64,000 nt of DNA from contig CAKVPH010000004.1 of the NCBI GenBank assembly GCA_934796775.1, positions 75,518 to 139,517 of the forward strand, in the 5' to 3' direction. The notes under the pieces are model-generated. The model had not been told where the DNA came from and made no database searches. It saw only the letters and a list, made by a program, of their open reading frames with translations. Shown piece after piece: positions 42,699 to 50,948 of the stretch. The DNA is from an uncultured Clostridia bacterium (lineage in GTDB: Bacteria > Bacillota > Clostridia > Christensenellales > Borkfalkiaceae). Position 1 is the stretch's first letter, and each line of letters opens with the position of its first letter. The translations under genes were made by a program, and so were the position numbers.

Positions 42699-43397
42699 CC
42701 CGACTTTTAATATATTTCTTATAATCTCGCCGGCAATTAAAAGCCCTGCGGTCGCAGGCACATAAGATATGCTTGCAGGCGTTTGTTTGCGTTTGGTTTC
42801 GTCAGCAAAAAGCGGTTTTAAAGGCGGTTCTTTTGTGTAAACAACTTTAAGGTTTGTTACGTTCCGCTTTTTTAATTCGTGCCTTAAAACTTTTGCAAGC
42901 GGACAAACTTCGGTTTTGTATATATCCGAAATTTCAAAATTCTGATACAGTTTATTGCCCGTTCCCATAGAGCTTATTATAGGCACGCCACTGTCTTTTG
43001 CGTTTACTATAAGGCGAATTTTTGAAGTTACGCTGTCTATACAATCGGCAACGTAGTCGTAAGACGAAAGATCAAAGGTGTTCTCGTTTTCGGCTGAATA
43101 ATATTCCGATCGCAAAACAAGCTCGATTTCGGGATTGATATCTTTCAGACGGTCAGAAGCCGCCTGCGTTTTTAGCTGCCCTATTGTGGAATGAAGAGCA
43201 AATAATTGCCTGTTTATGTTATGTTCTGCCACTACGTCGTTATCGCAAAGCAAAAGCTTTCCAACTCCGCCGCGGCAGAGTGCCTCACATACGTACGATC
43301 CCACGCCGCCAAGCCCGAAAACCGCAACCGAACTATTTTTTAAAATATCTGATTTTTCGTCGCCTATTAAATTTCTTTCGCGTAAAAAAGTATCCAT
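42693..43397 (-). CDS. tcdA: tRNA threonylcarbamoyladenosine dehydratase-like (TcdA)
   Basis: E1-like enzyme that cyclises t6A in tRNA to ct6A using ATP. The 234 residues start with the nucleotide-binding loop GLGGVGSYVCEALCRGGVG (residues 28-46), then LLCDNDVVAEHNINRQLFAL, the ThiF/MoeB-type fold, VADCIDSVTSKIRLI, and SYVPATAGLLIAGEIIRNIL near the end. Homologues in E. coli are longer at the C-terminus; this one ends within a dispersed element with GL-stop. No Shine-Dalgarno sequence is visible before the ATG. The gene is upstream of the PH-like genes. Confidence 0.88.
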   Translation of the reverse strand: MDTFLRERNLIGDEKSDILKNSSVAVFGLGGVGSYVCEALCRGGVGKLLLCDNDVVAEHNINRQLFALHSTIGQLKTQAASDRLKDINPEIELVLRSEYYSAENENTFDLSSYDYVADCIDSVTSKIRLIVNAKDSGVPIISSMGTGNKLYQNFEISDIYKTEVCPLAKVLRHELKKRNVTNLKVVYTKEPPLKPLFADETKRKQTPASISYVPATAGLLIAGEIIRNILKVGL

Positions 43398-43426
43398 ATT
43401 TTTATATTTTCAAGCTAAAAACCCGT

Positions 43427-43442
43427 CTATAAGTCGATTATC
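43427..43442 (-). repeat. Dispersed palindromic element, copy 15 (reversed)
   Basis: CTATAAGTCGATTATC, the reverse complement of the exact core, between tcdA and recF. It is the only clear copy in this orientation. Confidence 0.8.
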
Positions 43443-43455
43443 GCACATTTTGATT

Positions 43456-44553
43456 TTAAGTAAAATCGTTTTTTACTATGCTTCCGTTTTCTATAACAAA
43501 GAGTTTTGCGTTTACGTTTAAAATATCTTCGGCATCGGTACAAGTTATAATCGTCTGAATACCGTCAAGCATACCGAGTAGTCGTTTTTGTCTTTTTTTA
43601 TCGAGTTCGCTCATAGCGTCGTCCAGAATAAAAACCGGATATTCGCCGAAATGCTTTTTTAAAATCTGCAGTTCGCCTATTTTAAGCGATAGCGCGGCGG
43701 TGCGCTGTTGCCCTTGCGAAGCAAAAACGCGCGCGTCGGCGTCGTTGATCTTTATTTTTATATCGTCGCGGTGCGGACCTACCGACGTATATCCGAGTTC
43801 TATGTCCTTATCCAGAACTTCCGAAAGTTTTGCTTTAAGTTGCTCTTTAACCTCAAACGCGCCGCCTTCAAATTTTTGTTCGCTTGAAATTTCAAGTTTT
43901 TCCCTTCCGTCGGTTATGTCAAAATGCGCTTGTTTAGAAAAAGGCTTTAAATCGGTTAAAAACTCGTTTCGCGCACAAATTATATCCGTTGCGACAAGGC
44001 AAAGCTGTTCGTCCCACACCGGGAGCGTATCTTTTATAAGTTCAACGTCTTTTTCCTTTAAAAGCCCGTTGCGTTGCTGCAAAATTTTGCGATATTTTAA
44101 AAGCGCGTAAAAATATTTGCGACTCATCTGCGACAGAGCTATATCCATAAAACGCCGACGATCTTCGGGGCTTTCCTGCACGAGTTTAAGTTGTTGCGGG
44201 TTAAACATGACCGCATTTATATTGCCGAGAAGCTCGCCCGTTTTTGAAAGCGGCATATCGTTTACAAATATTTTTTTTCCGTCCGTTTTATCAAATTCTA
44301 TCCTTGCCGAAACAGATCCGAACGCAGAAAACGCGTTTGCAGATATGCTTGCGCTATCCGAATTGTACTTAATAACCTGTTTTTCTTTACCGGCGCGCGG
44401 CGAATAACCCGTGCATAAGTAAAAAATCGCTTCGGCGGCGTTGGTTTTACCCTGTGCGTTAAACCCCGAAATTATATTTACGCCGTTACAAAATTCGAAC
44501 GTTTCGTATGCGTAATTTCTGTAATTTTTTAAAACGAGTTTTTCAATATACAC
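43456..44553 (-). CDS. recF: DNA replication and repair protein RecF
   Basis: ABC-type ATPase that loads RecA at single-strand gaps. The 365 residues begin MYIEKLVLKNYRNYAYETFEF, the family start, with a GTG start codon, and include Walker A GFNAQGKTN (the second Gly of GxNGxGKT is Ala), the D-loop/Walker B VFILDDAMSELDKKRQ and the signature region FASQGQQRTAALSLKIGE. It is divergent from dnaA, sharing a 340-nt region; in most bacteria recF lies behind dnaN in the same direction as dnaA. dnaN is not present. Confidence 0.96.
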   Translation of the reverse strand: MYIEKLVLKNYRNYAYETFEFCNGVNIISGFNAQGKTNAAEAIFYLCTGYSPRAGKEKQVIKYNSDSASISANAFSAFGSVSARIEFDKTDGKKIFVNDMPLSKTGELLGNINAVMFNPQQLKLVQESPEDRRRFMDIALSQMSRKYFYALLKYRKILQQRNGLLKEKDVELIKDTLPVWDEQLCLVATDIICARNEFLTDLKPFSKQAHFDITDGREKLEISSEQKFEGGAFEVKEQLKAKLSEVLDKDIELGYTSVGPHRDDIKIKINDADARVFASQGQQRTAALSLKIGELQILKKHFGEYPVFILDDAMSELDKKRQKRLLGMLDGIQTIITCTDAEDILNVNAKLFVIENGSIVKNDFT

Positions 44554-44896
44554 TTTTTTTTACCTATGCCGCAAAATACTCAAAAGCTTTCGCCTGCTTT
44601 ACTGTTTTTTGCTAAAATTCCGCGATAATCGTAAGCAAAAAAACAACTTTGCATAGCCTTGGGCGCTCCCGAAAAAAAATAAAAATGATTGAGCGTTTAC
44701 CTTGCTTTTTTTACATCTTTAATATATAATAAATATAGTTAAAAATACAAGGGCTATCGGGAAAGCAAAACGCTTTCGCTTTTTTTAACGGTTTTAACCG
44801 ATACTTGCGATTTATTCGGCTCTTTATATTATACAATTTTACGGCGAACAAGTCAATCTTTACACCAAAGACTTTTGCTTTTAACAAGGAGATACG
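44554..44896. other. recF-dnaA divergent region, origin candidate not confirmed
   Basis: 343 nt with promoters for both genes. I looked for DnaA boxes (TTATCCACA and close variants, both strands) and saw none, nor a clear AT-rich unwinding element. It holds a half-copy of the dispersed element (GCGATAATCGTAAGC, about 44622) and a hairpin GAAAGC/GCTTTC near 44760 followed by T. So oriC may lie elsewhere or use divergent boxes. Confidence 0.5.
44828..44856 (-). promoter_or_regulatory. Sigma-A promoter of recF
   Basis: On the minus strand TTGACT (44856-44851), 17-nt spacer, TATAAT (44833-44828). The leader to the GTG is about 270 nt. A dnaA promoter on the plus strand probably overlaps it (TTGCGA at 44805, TATTAT at 44827). 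Confidence 0.75.
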
Positions 44897-46246
44897 ATGG
44901 AAAATTACGAAATTTTGTGGAATAAAGCCTTAGAAGTGCTTAAAAACAAACTTAGCACCATAACATACGCCACTTATATAGAAAAACTTAAGGCCACCGA
45001 TCTGATTGCGAGAAAGCTTGTGCTTGACGCTCCGTCCGAGCTTAACGCGCGTTTTATTGCCGAAAACGACAAGGTGTATCAAAAAATTTTGGCGGCTCTT
45101 GAAGAAGCCGAAACCGGAGTTACCGAAATTAAGCTGACAGCTTGCGGACTTGATCACGATTTTTTGCAAAAAAACAACGATTCTAAGGGCTTTTTGCTTG
45201 AAGGCTCTATGGAAATAAACCCCAAATACACCTTCGATTCGTTTGTTGTAGGTCCGTCGAATAAATTTTTGTATTCTGCGGCAAAAGCCGTTGCCGATGA
45301 TCCGGGGAAAAATTATAACCCCCTGTTTATTTACGGCAGCACCGGGCTTGGCAAAACACACATAATGCACGCAATAGCAAACTATGTTAAAAAGCAAAAC
45401 CCCGCCGCAAACGTGCTTTACGCAACTTGCGAAAAATTCACTAACGACCTTATTACGATTATCCGTCAGGGCAAAGGCACGGCGGCGGCATCGCAGGAAT
45501 TCCGCGGCAGATACAGAAACGTTGACGTTTTAATTATAGATGACGTGCAGTTTTTAGCTAATAAAGAAGCCACGCAGGAAGAGTTTTTCCATACGTTTAA
45601 CGAGCTTTATTCTCAGAATAAACAAATAATTTTATCTTCCGACGCGCACCCGAGAAATATCGAACCGCTTTCGGAAAGACTTAAAACGCGTTTTGAAGGC
45701 GGACTTATGGCTCAGGTTCTGCCGCCGGACATCGAAACAAAAATCGCTATTCTTCAGCGCAAAGCGGAAGAGAGAAAATACATAATCAATACCGAAGTTG
45801 CCACCTATTTAGCCGAAAACAGCGGCGACGACGTTCGCTCGCTCGAAGGACTTTTAAATAAAGTAATCTTTGCGTCGCTTTTACACGAGGAGCCTATAAC
45901 CATTTCGCTCGCAATGGAAGCTTTAAAGCAAGCGGTTTCGGAAGAAAATAAAGAAGTTATGACTACAACCAACATTATCAATACGGTCTGTCAGTTTTAT
46001 AACATTCCTAAAAGCGACCTTTTGGGCAAAAAGAAAAATAAAGAACTCGTTGAACCGAGGCAAATTTGCACATATCTTATTACCGAACTTATGAACTTGC
46101 CTCTTGTAACCATAGGCCAGTCAATGGGCGGGCGCGATCATACAACGGTAATTCATGCGCGCAACAAAATAAACGAGCTTATAAAAACCGATCCGCGCGT
46201 TGCAACCGAAGTAAACGATCTTAAAAACCTTATTCTTAAAAAATAA
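44897..46246 (+). CDS. dnaA: Chromosomal replication initiator DnaA
   Basis: Initiator ATPase that opens the replication origin. The 449 residues show domain I (1-80, NYEILWNKALEVLKNKLSTITYATYIEKLKATDL), a short linker, the AAA+ domain (FIYGSTGLGKTHIMHAIAN with Walker A, LIIDDVQFLANK with Walker B, the initiator signature RNIEPLSERLKTRFEGGL), and the C-terminal HTH with the DnaA motif MGGRDHTTVIHARNKI. AAGGAGAT precedes the ATG. Usual partners dnaN and gyrB are missing next to it; instead recF is divergent and mnmG follows. Confidence 0.98.
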   Translation: MENYEILWNKALEVLKNKLSTITYATYIEKLKATDLIARKLVLDAPSELNARFIAENDKVYQKILAALEEAETGVTEIKLTACGLDHDFLQKNNDSKGFLLEGSMEINPKYTFDSFVVGPSNKFLYSAAKAVADDPGKNYNPLFIYGSTGLGKTHIMHAIANYVKKQNPAANVLYATCEKFTNDLITIIRQGKGTAAASQEFRGRYRNVDVLIIDDVQFLANKEATQEEFFHTFNELYSQNKQIILSSDAHPRNIEPLSERLKTRFEGGLMAQVLPPDIETKIAILQRKAEERKYIINTEVATYLAENSGDDVRSLEGLLNKVIFASLLHEEPITISLAMEALKQAVSEENKEVMTTTNIINTVCQFYNIPKSDLLGKKKNKELVEPRQICTYLITELMNLPLVTIGQSMGGRDHTTVIHARNKINELIKTDPRVATEVNDLKNLILKK

Positions 46247-46266
46247 CTTTTACGGGTAAAACGTGC

Positions 46267-46282
46267 GATAATCAACTTATAG
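46267..46282 (+). repeat. Dispersed palindromic element, copy 16
   Basis: GATAATCAACTTATAG, preceded by GTGC and followed by CGGCACTTTTGCC. It is 21 nt past the dnaA stop and could be its terminator. Confidence 0.8.
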
Positions 46283-46346
46283 CGGCACTTTTGCCTTAAT
46301 CGTTTTAAAACGCAAACTCTTTTAAATAAACTACAAACCAACGAAA

Positions 46347-48215
46347 ATGAAAACTAATTATATAAAAGGGAGCTACGACGCCGTAGTTGTGGGAGCCGGA
46401 CATGCCGGCTGCGAAGCCGCACTTGCACTCGCCAGAACAGGTCTTAACACTGCCCTTACTACGTTAAATTTAGATAGCATTGCCTTTATGGCGTGTAACC
46501 CGTCAATCGGCGGCACGGCAAAAGGACACTTGGTTCGCGAAATAGACGCGCTTGGCGGGCAAATGGGTATTACGGCGGACAAAACGCTTATGCAAATAAG
46601 AATGTTAAACCGCGGAAAAGGTGCAGCCGTTCAATCGCTCCGTGCGCAAGAAGATAAAAATTATTATCACCGCGCTATGAAAAGCGTACTTGAAAACACG
46701 GAAAATTTGCATATCGTGCAGTGTGAAGTCAGCGAAATTCTGACTGAAAACGGCATCGTTTCGGGCGTAAAAACAACTTACGGCAGTATTTTGCAGGCGA
46801 AAGCCGTAGTTATATGTACAGGCGTATATTTAAACAGCGTAGTGTTAGCAGGCGAATGGAAACAAAAGTCCGGACCGAGCGGTTTTGCGCCCGCAACAAA
46901 GCTCACCGAAAGTTTGATTTCTCTCGGCTTTAAAATAAGACGTTTTAAAACGGGCACGCCCGCAAGAATAGACGGCAGAACCATTGATTTTTCAAAATGC
47001 GAAATTCAGGAAGGCGAAACGAATGTATACCCGTTCTCGTTTTTGTCGCCGCAGGTCCCCGAAAAACAAACGCCCTGTTATTTAACCTACACCAACATAA
47101 AAACACATGAGATAATTCGCAATAACCTTGACCGCTCCCCGCTCTATAACGGAATTATTACCGGAACAGGACCGAGATACTGCCCTTCGATAGAAACCAA
47201 AGTCGAGCGGTTTGCAGACAAAGAACGCCATCAGGTGTTTTTAGAACCCGAAGGCGGCGACACCAACGAAATTTACGCACAAGGGCTTTCAACGTCGCTC
47301 CCGCACGACGTGCAGGAAGAGTTATATCACTCGATTAAAGGCTTGGAATGCTGCGAAATCGTGCGCTATGCCTATGCAATCGAGTATGATTGCATAGACA
47401 GTTTAGACCTTTTACCCACCCTTGAATTTAAAAAAGTAAAAGGACTTTACACTGCCGGGCAGATAAACGGCACGAGCGGGTACGAAGAAGCTGCCGCTCA
47501 AGGACTGATTGCGGGACTTAACGCCTCGCTGTATCTGCGTGGAAAAACACCTTTGATTTTGCGGCGCGACGAAGCGTATATAGGCGTTTTAATAGACGAT
47601 CTTGTTACAAAAGGTACAAACGAGCCTTACCGCATGATGACTTCGCGCGCGGAACACCGCATTTACCTGCGGCAGGATAATGCCGATTTCCGCCTTACCG
47701 AAATAGGGCGCGAAACAGGGCTTGTAGACGATATCCGTTATGCGGCTTTTAAAGAAAAATGCCTTAAAAAACAAGAGCTTAAAAGCATTTGCAATGCGCC
47801 GCACCCACCTAAAGTTATGCAACGCTTAATAGAAAAACACGGCGGAAACGTACCGAACAATGCTGTTTCGTATTCTGATTTAATTCTTCGCGGAATTACG
47901 ATAAAAGAGATTAAAAACGAATTTAACGAGTTCAATGATTTTTCGTGGGATTTGCTTGAATCAGTCGAAACCGAAATACGATACAGCGGTTACCTTGATA
48001 AACAGCAAAAAGAAATAGAAAAAGCTAAAAAGACCGAAAGCAAACTGCTCCCCGCCGATATTGATTACATGCAAATAGAAGGGCTCAGGCTTGAAGCGAG
48101 GCAAAAGCTAAACGATATAAGACCGCTTAATTTAGGTCAGGCAAGCAGAATTTCGGGCGTAAACCCTGCTGACGTTGCAGTACTAATGGTTTGGCTTAAA
48201 AAGTCCGGCAAATAA
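46347..48215 (+). CDS. mnmG: tRNA uridine 5-carboxymethylaminomethyl modification enzyme MnmG (GidA)
   Basis: FAD-dependent enzyme that with MnmE modifies the wobble uridine of certain tRNAs. The 622 residues carry the FAD dinucleotide motif VVVGAGHAGCEAALALARTG, the family blocks CNPSIGGTAKGHLVREIDALGG, KTGTPARIDGRTIDFSK, GPRYCPSIETKVERFADKERHQVFLEPEG, and the C-terminal ARLKPADIDYMQIEGL-like end (SKLLPADIDYMQIEGLRLEARQKL). Length normal. It follows dnaA by 100 bp, although gidA is more often near oriC with rsmG; rsmG is missing here. No Shine-Dalgarno sequence. Confidence 0.97.
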   Translation: MKTNYIKGSYDAVVVGAGHAGCEAALALARTGLNTALTTLNLDSIAFMACNPSIGGTAKGHLVREIDALGGQMGITADKTLMQIRMLNRGKGAAVQSLRAQEDKNYYHRAMKSVLENTENLHIVQCEVSEILTENGIVSGVKTTYGSILQAKAVVICTGVYLNSVVLAGEWKQKSGPSGFAPATKLTESLISLGFKIRRFKTGTPARIDGRTIDFSKCEIQEGETNVYPFSFLSPQVPEKQTPCYLTYTNIKTHEIIRNNLDRSPLYNGIITGTGPRYCPSIETKVERFADKERHQVFLEPEGGDTNEIYAQGLSTSLPHDVQEELYHSIKGLECCEIVRYAYAIEYDCIDSLDLLPTLEFKKVKGLYTAGQINGTSGYEEAAAQGLIAGLNASLYLRGKTPLILRRDEAYIGVLIDDLVTKGTNEPYRMMTSRAEHRIYLRQDNADFRLTEIGRETGLVDDIRYAAFKEKCLKKQELKSICNAPHPPKVMQRLIEKHGGNVPNNAVSYSDLILRGITIKEIKNEFNEFNDFSWDLLESVETEIRYSGYLDKQQKEIEKAKKTESKLLPADIDYMQIEGLRLEARQKLNDIRPLNLGQASRISGVNPADVAVLMVWLKKSGK

Positions 48216-48265
48216 AGAATTATAAAGATTAAGCATAGTAAATATTTAAAGAATTTAAGCACGAT

Positions 48266-48302
48266 AAAAGCGCACCTTAAAATAAAACGGGTGCGCTTTT
48301 TA
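48266..48302 (+). terminator. Terminator after mnmG
   Basis: AAAAGCGCACC pairs with GGTGCGCTTTT around a 13-nt loop, with more T afterwards. Confidence 0.8.
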
Positions 48303-48415
48303 GTTTTTTAAATGTGATTCCGGTTTGTTTTTATAAATTTTAACACAGCGCCGATCTTTGAGCTATGCTCGCAATTTTTAACTAAAACAAGGAATAGTGT
48401 ATATATCAATATAGT

Positions 48416-48449
48416 AAAAGCGGGACGCACAAATGCGCCCCGCTTTTTT
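48416..48449 (-). terminator. Terminator after the first Cys-rich lipoprotein gene
   Basis: AAAAGCGGGACGCA against TGCGCCCCGCTTTT with one mismatch and a 4-nt loop; the flanks suit either strand. The minus-strand gene ends 20 nt before. Confidence 0.8.
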
Positions 48450-48469
48450 AAATATATTTATGCAAACCG

Positions 48470-50500
48470 TTATTCAACAATTATAAATCTGCCGCACTTA
48501 GAACAAATGTAACCTTTGTAGCTTACACCGTCGATTACAATTATTTTAAGCGAACCGTCTTCAGACGAGTTTGTATGTTCAATAGTTCCTTCAATGTGAT
48601 TAAACGTCATATCAACTGTTTTTTTCGTTTCTACGACTTCACCTGCATCTTTATCGTAAACTTGAATTGTATAAGTGTAATGATAGGTGCAAACATATCT
48701 TCCGATGCTCACGCAACTTTCAACGAGATTTGCCTTAACCGTATAGTCGTCGTTGGTTTTTTCAGGAATTACGGGCAGCTCTATTTCTTTTCTTTCGTTG
48801 CAATGGGAGCAAGTAAGAACAGCCTTTCCCGTAGTAGTTCTTGTGGGCGCAAGTTGAATTTCATATGAATAAGAATGACCTATTGCATCAACATAATCAA
48901 CTTGATCTATACCACAACCTTTGCAGTGATAATGTGATTCAACAACCTTTGTGCAATCAGCTTCAGCTAAAACATAATCGGCAGGTTTTGAATGATCATG
49001 TCTTACATTTACTTCAAAATTACCGCCACATTCTTCACAATGAAATAAAGCTCTACGACCGGTTTCACCACAAACAGGAATAATTTCCTGTCCGCCAAAG
49101 AATTCAATTCCGACACATTCGGATATATTGTATAACCCGTTAGCTAAAAGTCTGTTAGTAAAATCGCCGTTCTTATATAAATGGGTTTCTTCTTTTAGTT
49201 CATCGTTAAATGTATAAGTTTCACCATTATATGTGAACTTATATATCTTACCCGATTGACAAGTTGCAGGAACAATTTCAAGAGTATTTACATCTATTCC
49301 GTAAACCGATTTTTCTTTGTCAATATATCCACATTCATAACCGGGTGCCGGATGATCTTTATCTTCAAGCATATTAAAGCAAACATACTCAAGTTTAAAT
49401 TTCTTAAAAGTTCCGTCTTCGGGAGCCAAAACATATCCCATTTTATGACCTGGCCCAATAAGCTCCTTTGTGGCTTTATCATAGCCACAATCTTTACAGC
49501 TAAATGAAATATGAATTGTTTCGCAAGTTGCTTTATCTACTATATAATTTTCAGGCGTTTTATGATCTACCCTTACTTTTAAACCATAATAATCACCACA
49601 ACGCAAACAATGGAAAAATGCATCTTCACCGTTAATGTCACATGTAGGAATTTCTTTTTTACTCAAAAGGATAATCCCTTCATAATCATTAAAATTCAGA
49701 ACATTTTTAGTAGCATCAAATTCATAATCATAAATATTTTTGCTACCTAAAAGATGTCTGACAGGACAAGTTTTATCTTCAAAAACAAAGCTTTGTTCAT
49801 CTATTGTATAAGTATAACGGATAAGACCTTCTTCGTCACAAGCATCAAATGCTTCTATTCCTTGATAAAATGTGCTATTTCTTTCAAGTTTTTTAAGCGT
49901 TTTGCGTGCTATTTGGTTACACTCATTACACAGCCCCGTAAGATAGCCTTCTTCAGTGGCTGTAGGAGCTTTTTCAACGTGCCAGTCACTGCAGTGAGCG
50001 TTTTCAAACCAAACAGATTGAGCATCAGTCTTTTGGGTATGACATACAGAACAAATCATGATCCAGTCGTGACCGTCACAATAATCTTTTGTAGTATCAA
50101 TTACCGCTACCGCTTTAAAATTATGAGGAAGCTCAGCGGTTTTAAAAACATCGTCAACAGCTTCACCGCAGTCAGCGCAAGATTTATAGTAAACGCCTTT
50201 TTCGGTACAAGAAGCTGCAACTACCAAATATTTTTCATCTTCAATTTCTTTAAGAGTTCTATGCGCAGCTGACGTTCCGATAAACGTTACTTCTTCAGGT
50301 CTGCCTTCCGAACTTTCGCCGCAAGCGCAAGATTTATAATATCTTACGTTTTTAACACAGTCATATTCGGAAGCAAGATATTCGGGATCTTGAATTTCCT
50401 GCGTGAATTCATGCGTATGACTACATGCAGTAAGCGCAAATATCGAAACTAACGAAAACAGCGCAAAAACGATAGCCATGAGCAATTTGGATTTTTTCAT
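48470..50500 (-). CDS. Cys-rich repeat lipoprotein (surface protein A)
   Basis: 676 residues. The signal peptide ends in lipobox LTAC (Cys 26). The mature part is a chain of short modules, each with a pair of CxxC (CACG, CADCG, CSVC, CNEC, CLRCG, CKDCG, CEECG, CKGCG, CSHC, CSKCG), alternating with segments such as DHSKPADYVLAEADC. This module type, C..C plus A-TC-TE-GY phrases, is common in extracellular proteins of Clostridia; whether it binds Zn is unknown. It shares module types with the genes at 50949 and 58967 and has its own strong promoter and terminator, so it is a separate unit. Confidence 0.75.
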   Translation of the reverse strand: MKKSKLLMAIVFALFSLVSIFALTACSHTHEFTQEIQDPEYLASEYDCVKNVRYYKSCACGESSEGRPEEVTFIGTSAAHRTLKEIEDEKYLVVAASCTEKGVYYKSCADCGEAVDDVFKTAELPHNFKAVAVIDTTKDYCDGHDWIMICSVCHTQKTDAQSVWFENAHCSDWHVEKAPTATEEGYLTGLCNECNQIARKTLKKLERNSTFYQGIEAFDACDEEGLIRYTYTIDEQSFVFEDKTCPVRHLLGSKNIYDYEFDATKNVLNFNDYEGIILLSKKEIPTCDINGEDAFFHCLRCGDYYGLKVRVDHKTPENYIVDKATCETIHISFSCKDCGYDKATKELIGPGHKMGYVLAPEDGTFKKFKLEYVCFNMLEDKDHPAPGYECGYIDKEKSVYGIDVNTLEIVPATCQSGKIYKFTYNGETYTFNDELKEETHLYKNGDFTNRLLANGLYNISECVGIEFFGGQEIIPVCGETGRRALFHCEECGGNFEVNVRHDHSKPADYVLAEADCTKVVESHYHCKGCGIDQVDYVDAIGHSYSYEIQLAPTRTTTGKAVLTCSHCNERKEIELPVIPEKTNDDYTVKANLVESCVSIGRYVCTYHYTYTIQVYDKDAGEVVETKKTVDMTFNHIEGTIEHTNSSEDGSLKIIVIDGVSYKGYICSKCGRFIIVE

Positions 50501-50629
50501 AATTCCTCCTCTTTTTAAAACGGAGTTGTAGACTTAACTTAATAAAAGTTATATGCCAAAGAGCGGAATATAATTCCGACAGTCCGTTTTTTACTCAGAA
50601 CAGACGTATCCGAGTATCAGTATATAGAT

Positions 50630-50658
50630 ATTATAATATGAAATAAAGTATTTGTCAA
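50630..50658 (-). promoter_or_regulatory. Sigma-A promoter of surface protein A
   Basis: On the minus strand TTGACA (50658-50653), 17-nt spacer, TATAAT (50635-50630), a perfect consensus. The leader of about 120 nt contains GGAAT/ATTCC pairing and AACTT/AAGTT pairing. Confidence 0.88.
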
Positions 50659-50778
50659 TATATGTTCAAATAAGTTTTTGAAAAAAAAGGCTTTTTTTTA
50701 AGTTTTTTTATTTTTTTCACAATTTTATATTTTTTTAAGTGGATTTTAGCAAAATTTAATTTTTTATGTAAAAAACAA

Positions 50779-50808
50779 CGCCTTTGAAGGAGGTTTACTT
50801 CAAAGGCG
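50779..50808 (-). terminator. Terminator after surface protein B
   Basis: CGCCTTTGAAG pairs with CTTCAAAGGCG around an 8-nt loop; on the minus strand it is followed by TTGTTTTTT. A second perfect 10-bp hairpin CGGAACGCGC/GCGCGTTCCG (50852-50880) stands between it and the gene and lacks a T-run. Confidence 0.85.
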
Positions 50809-50948
50809 CCGTTTTTTAAGCTTTCGCTTAAAAATGCTTTAAGGGTTTTTTCGGAACGCGCACTTTTAGCGCGCGTTCCGCTTTTCATCTTTGTGAGGTT
50901 TTGTAAGATTTATACCTTACTTATCCTAAGTTTTCTCAATTAAACGCG

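Noticed and set aside
44554..44896. recF-dnaA region as oriC
   Set aside because: No DnaA boxes or clear unwinding element could be found, so I do not call an origin; only its position next to dnaA suggests it.
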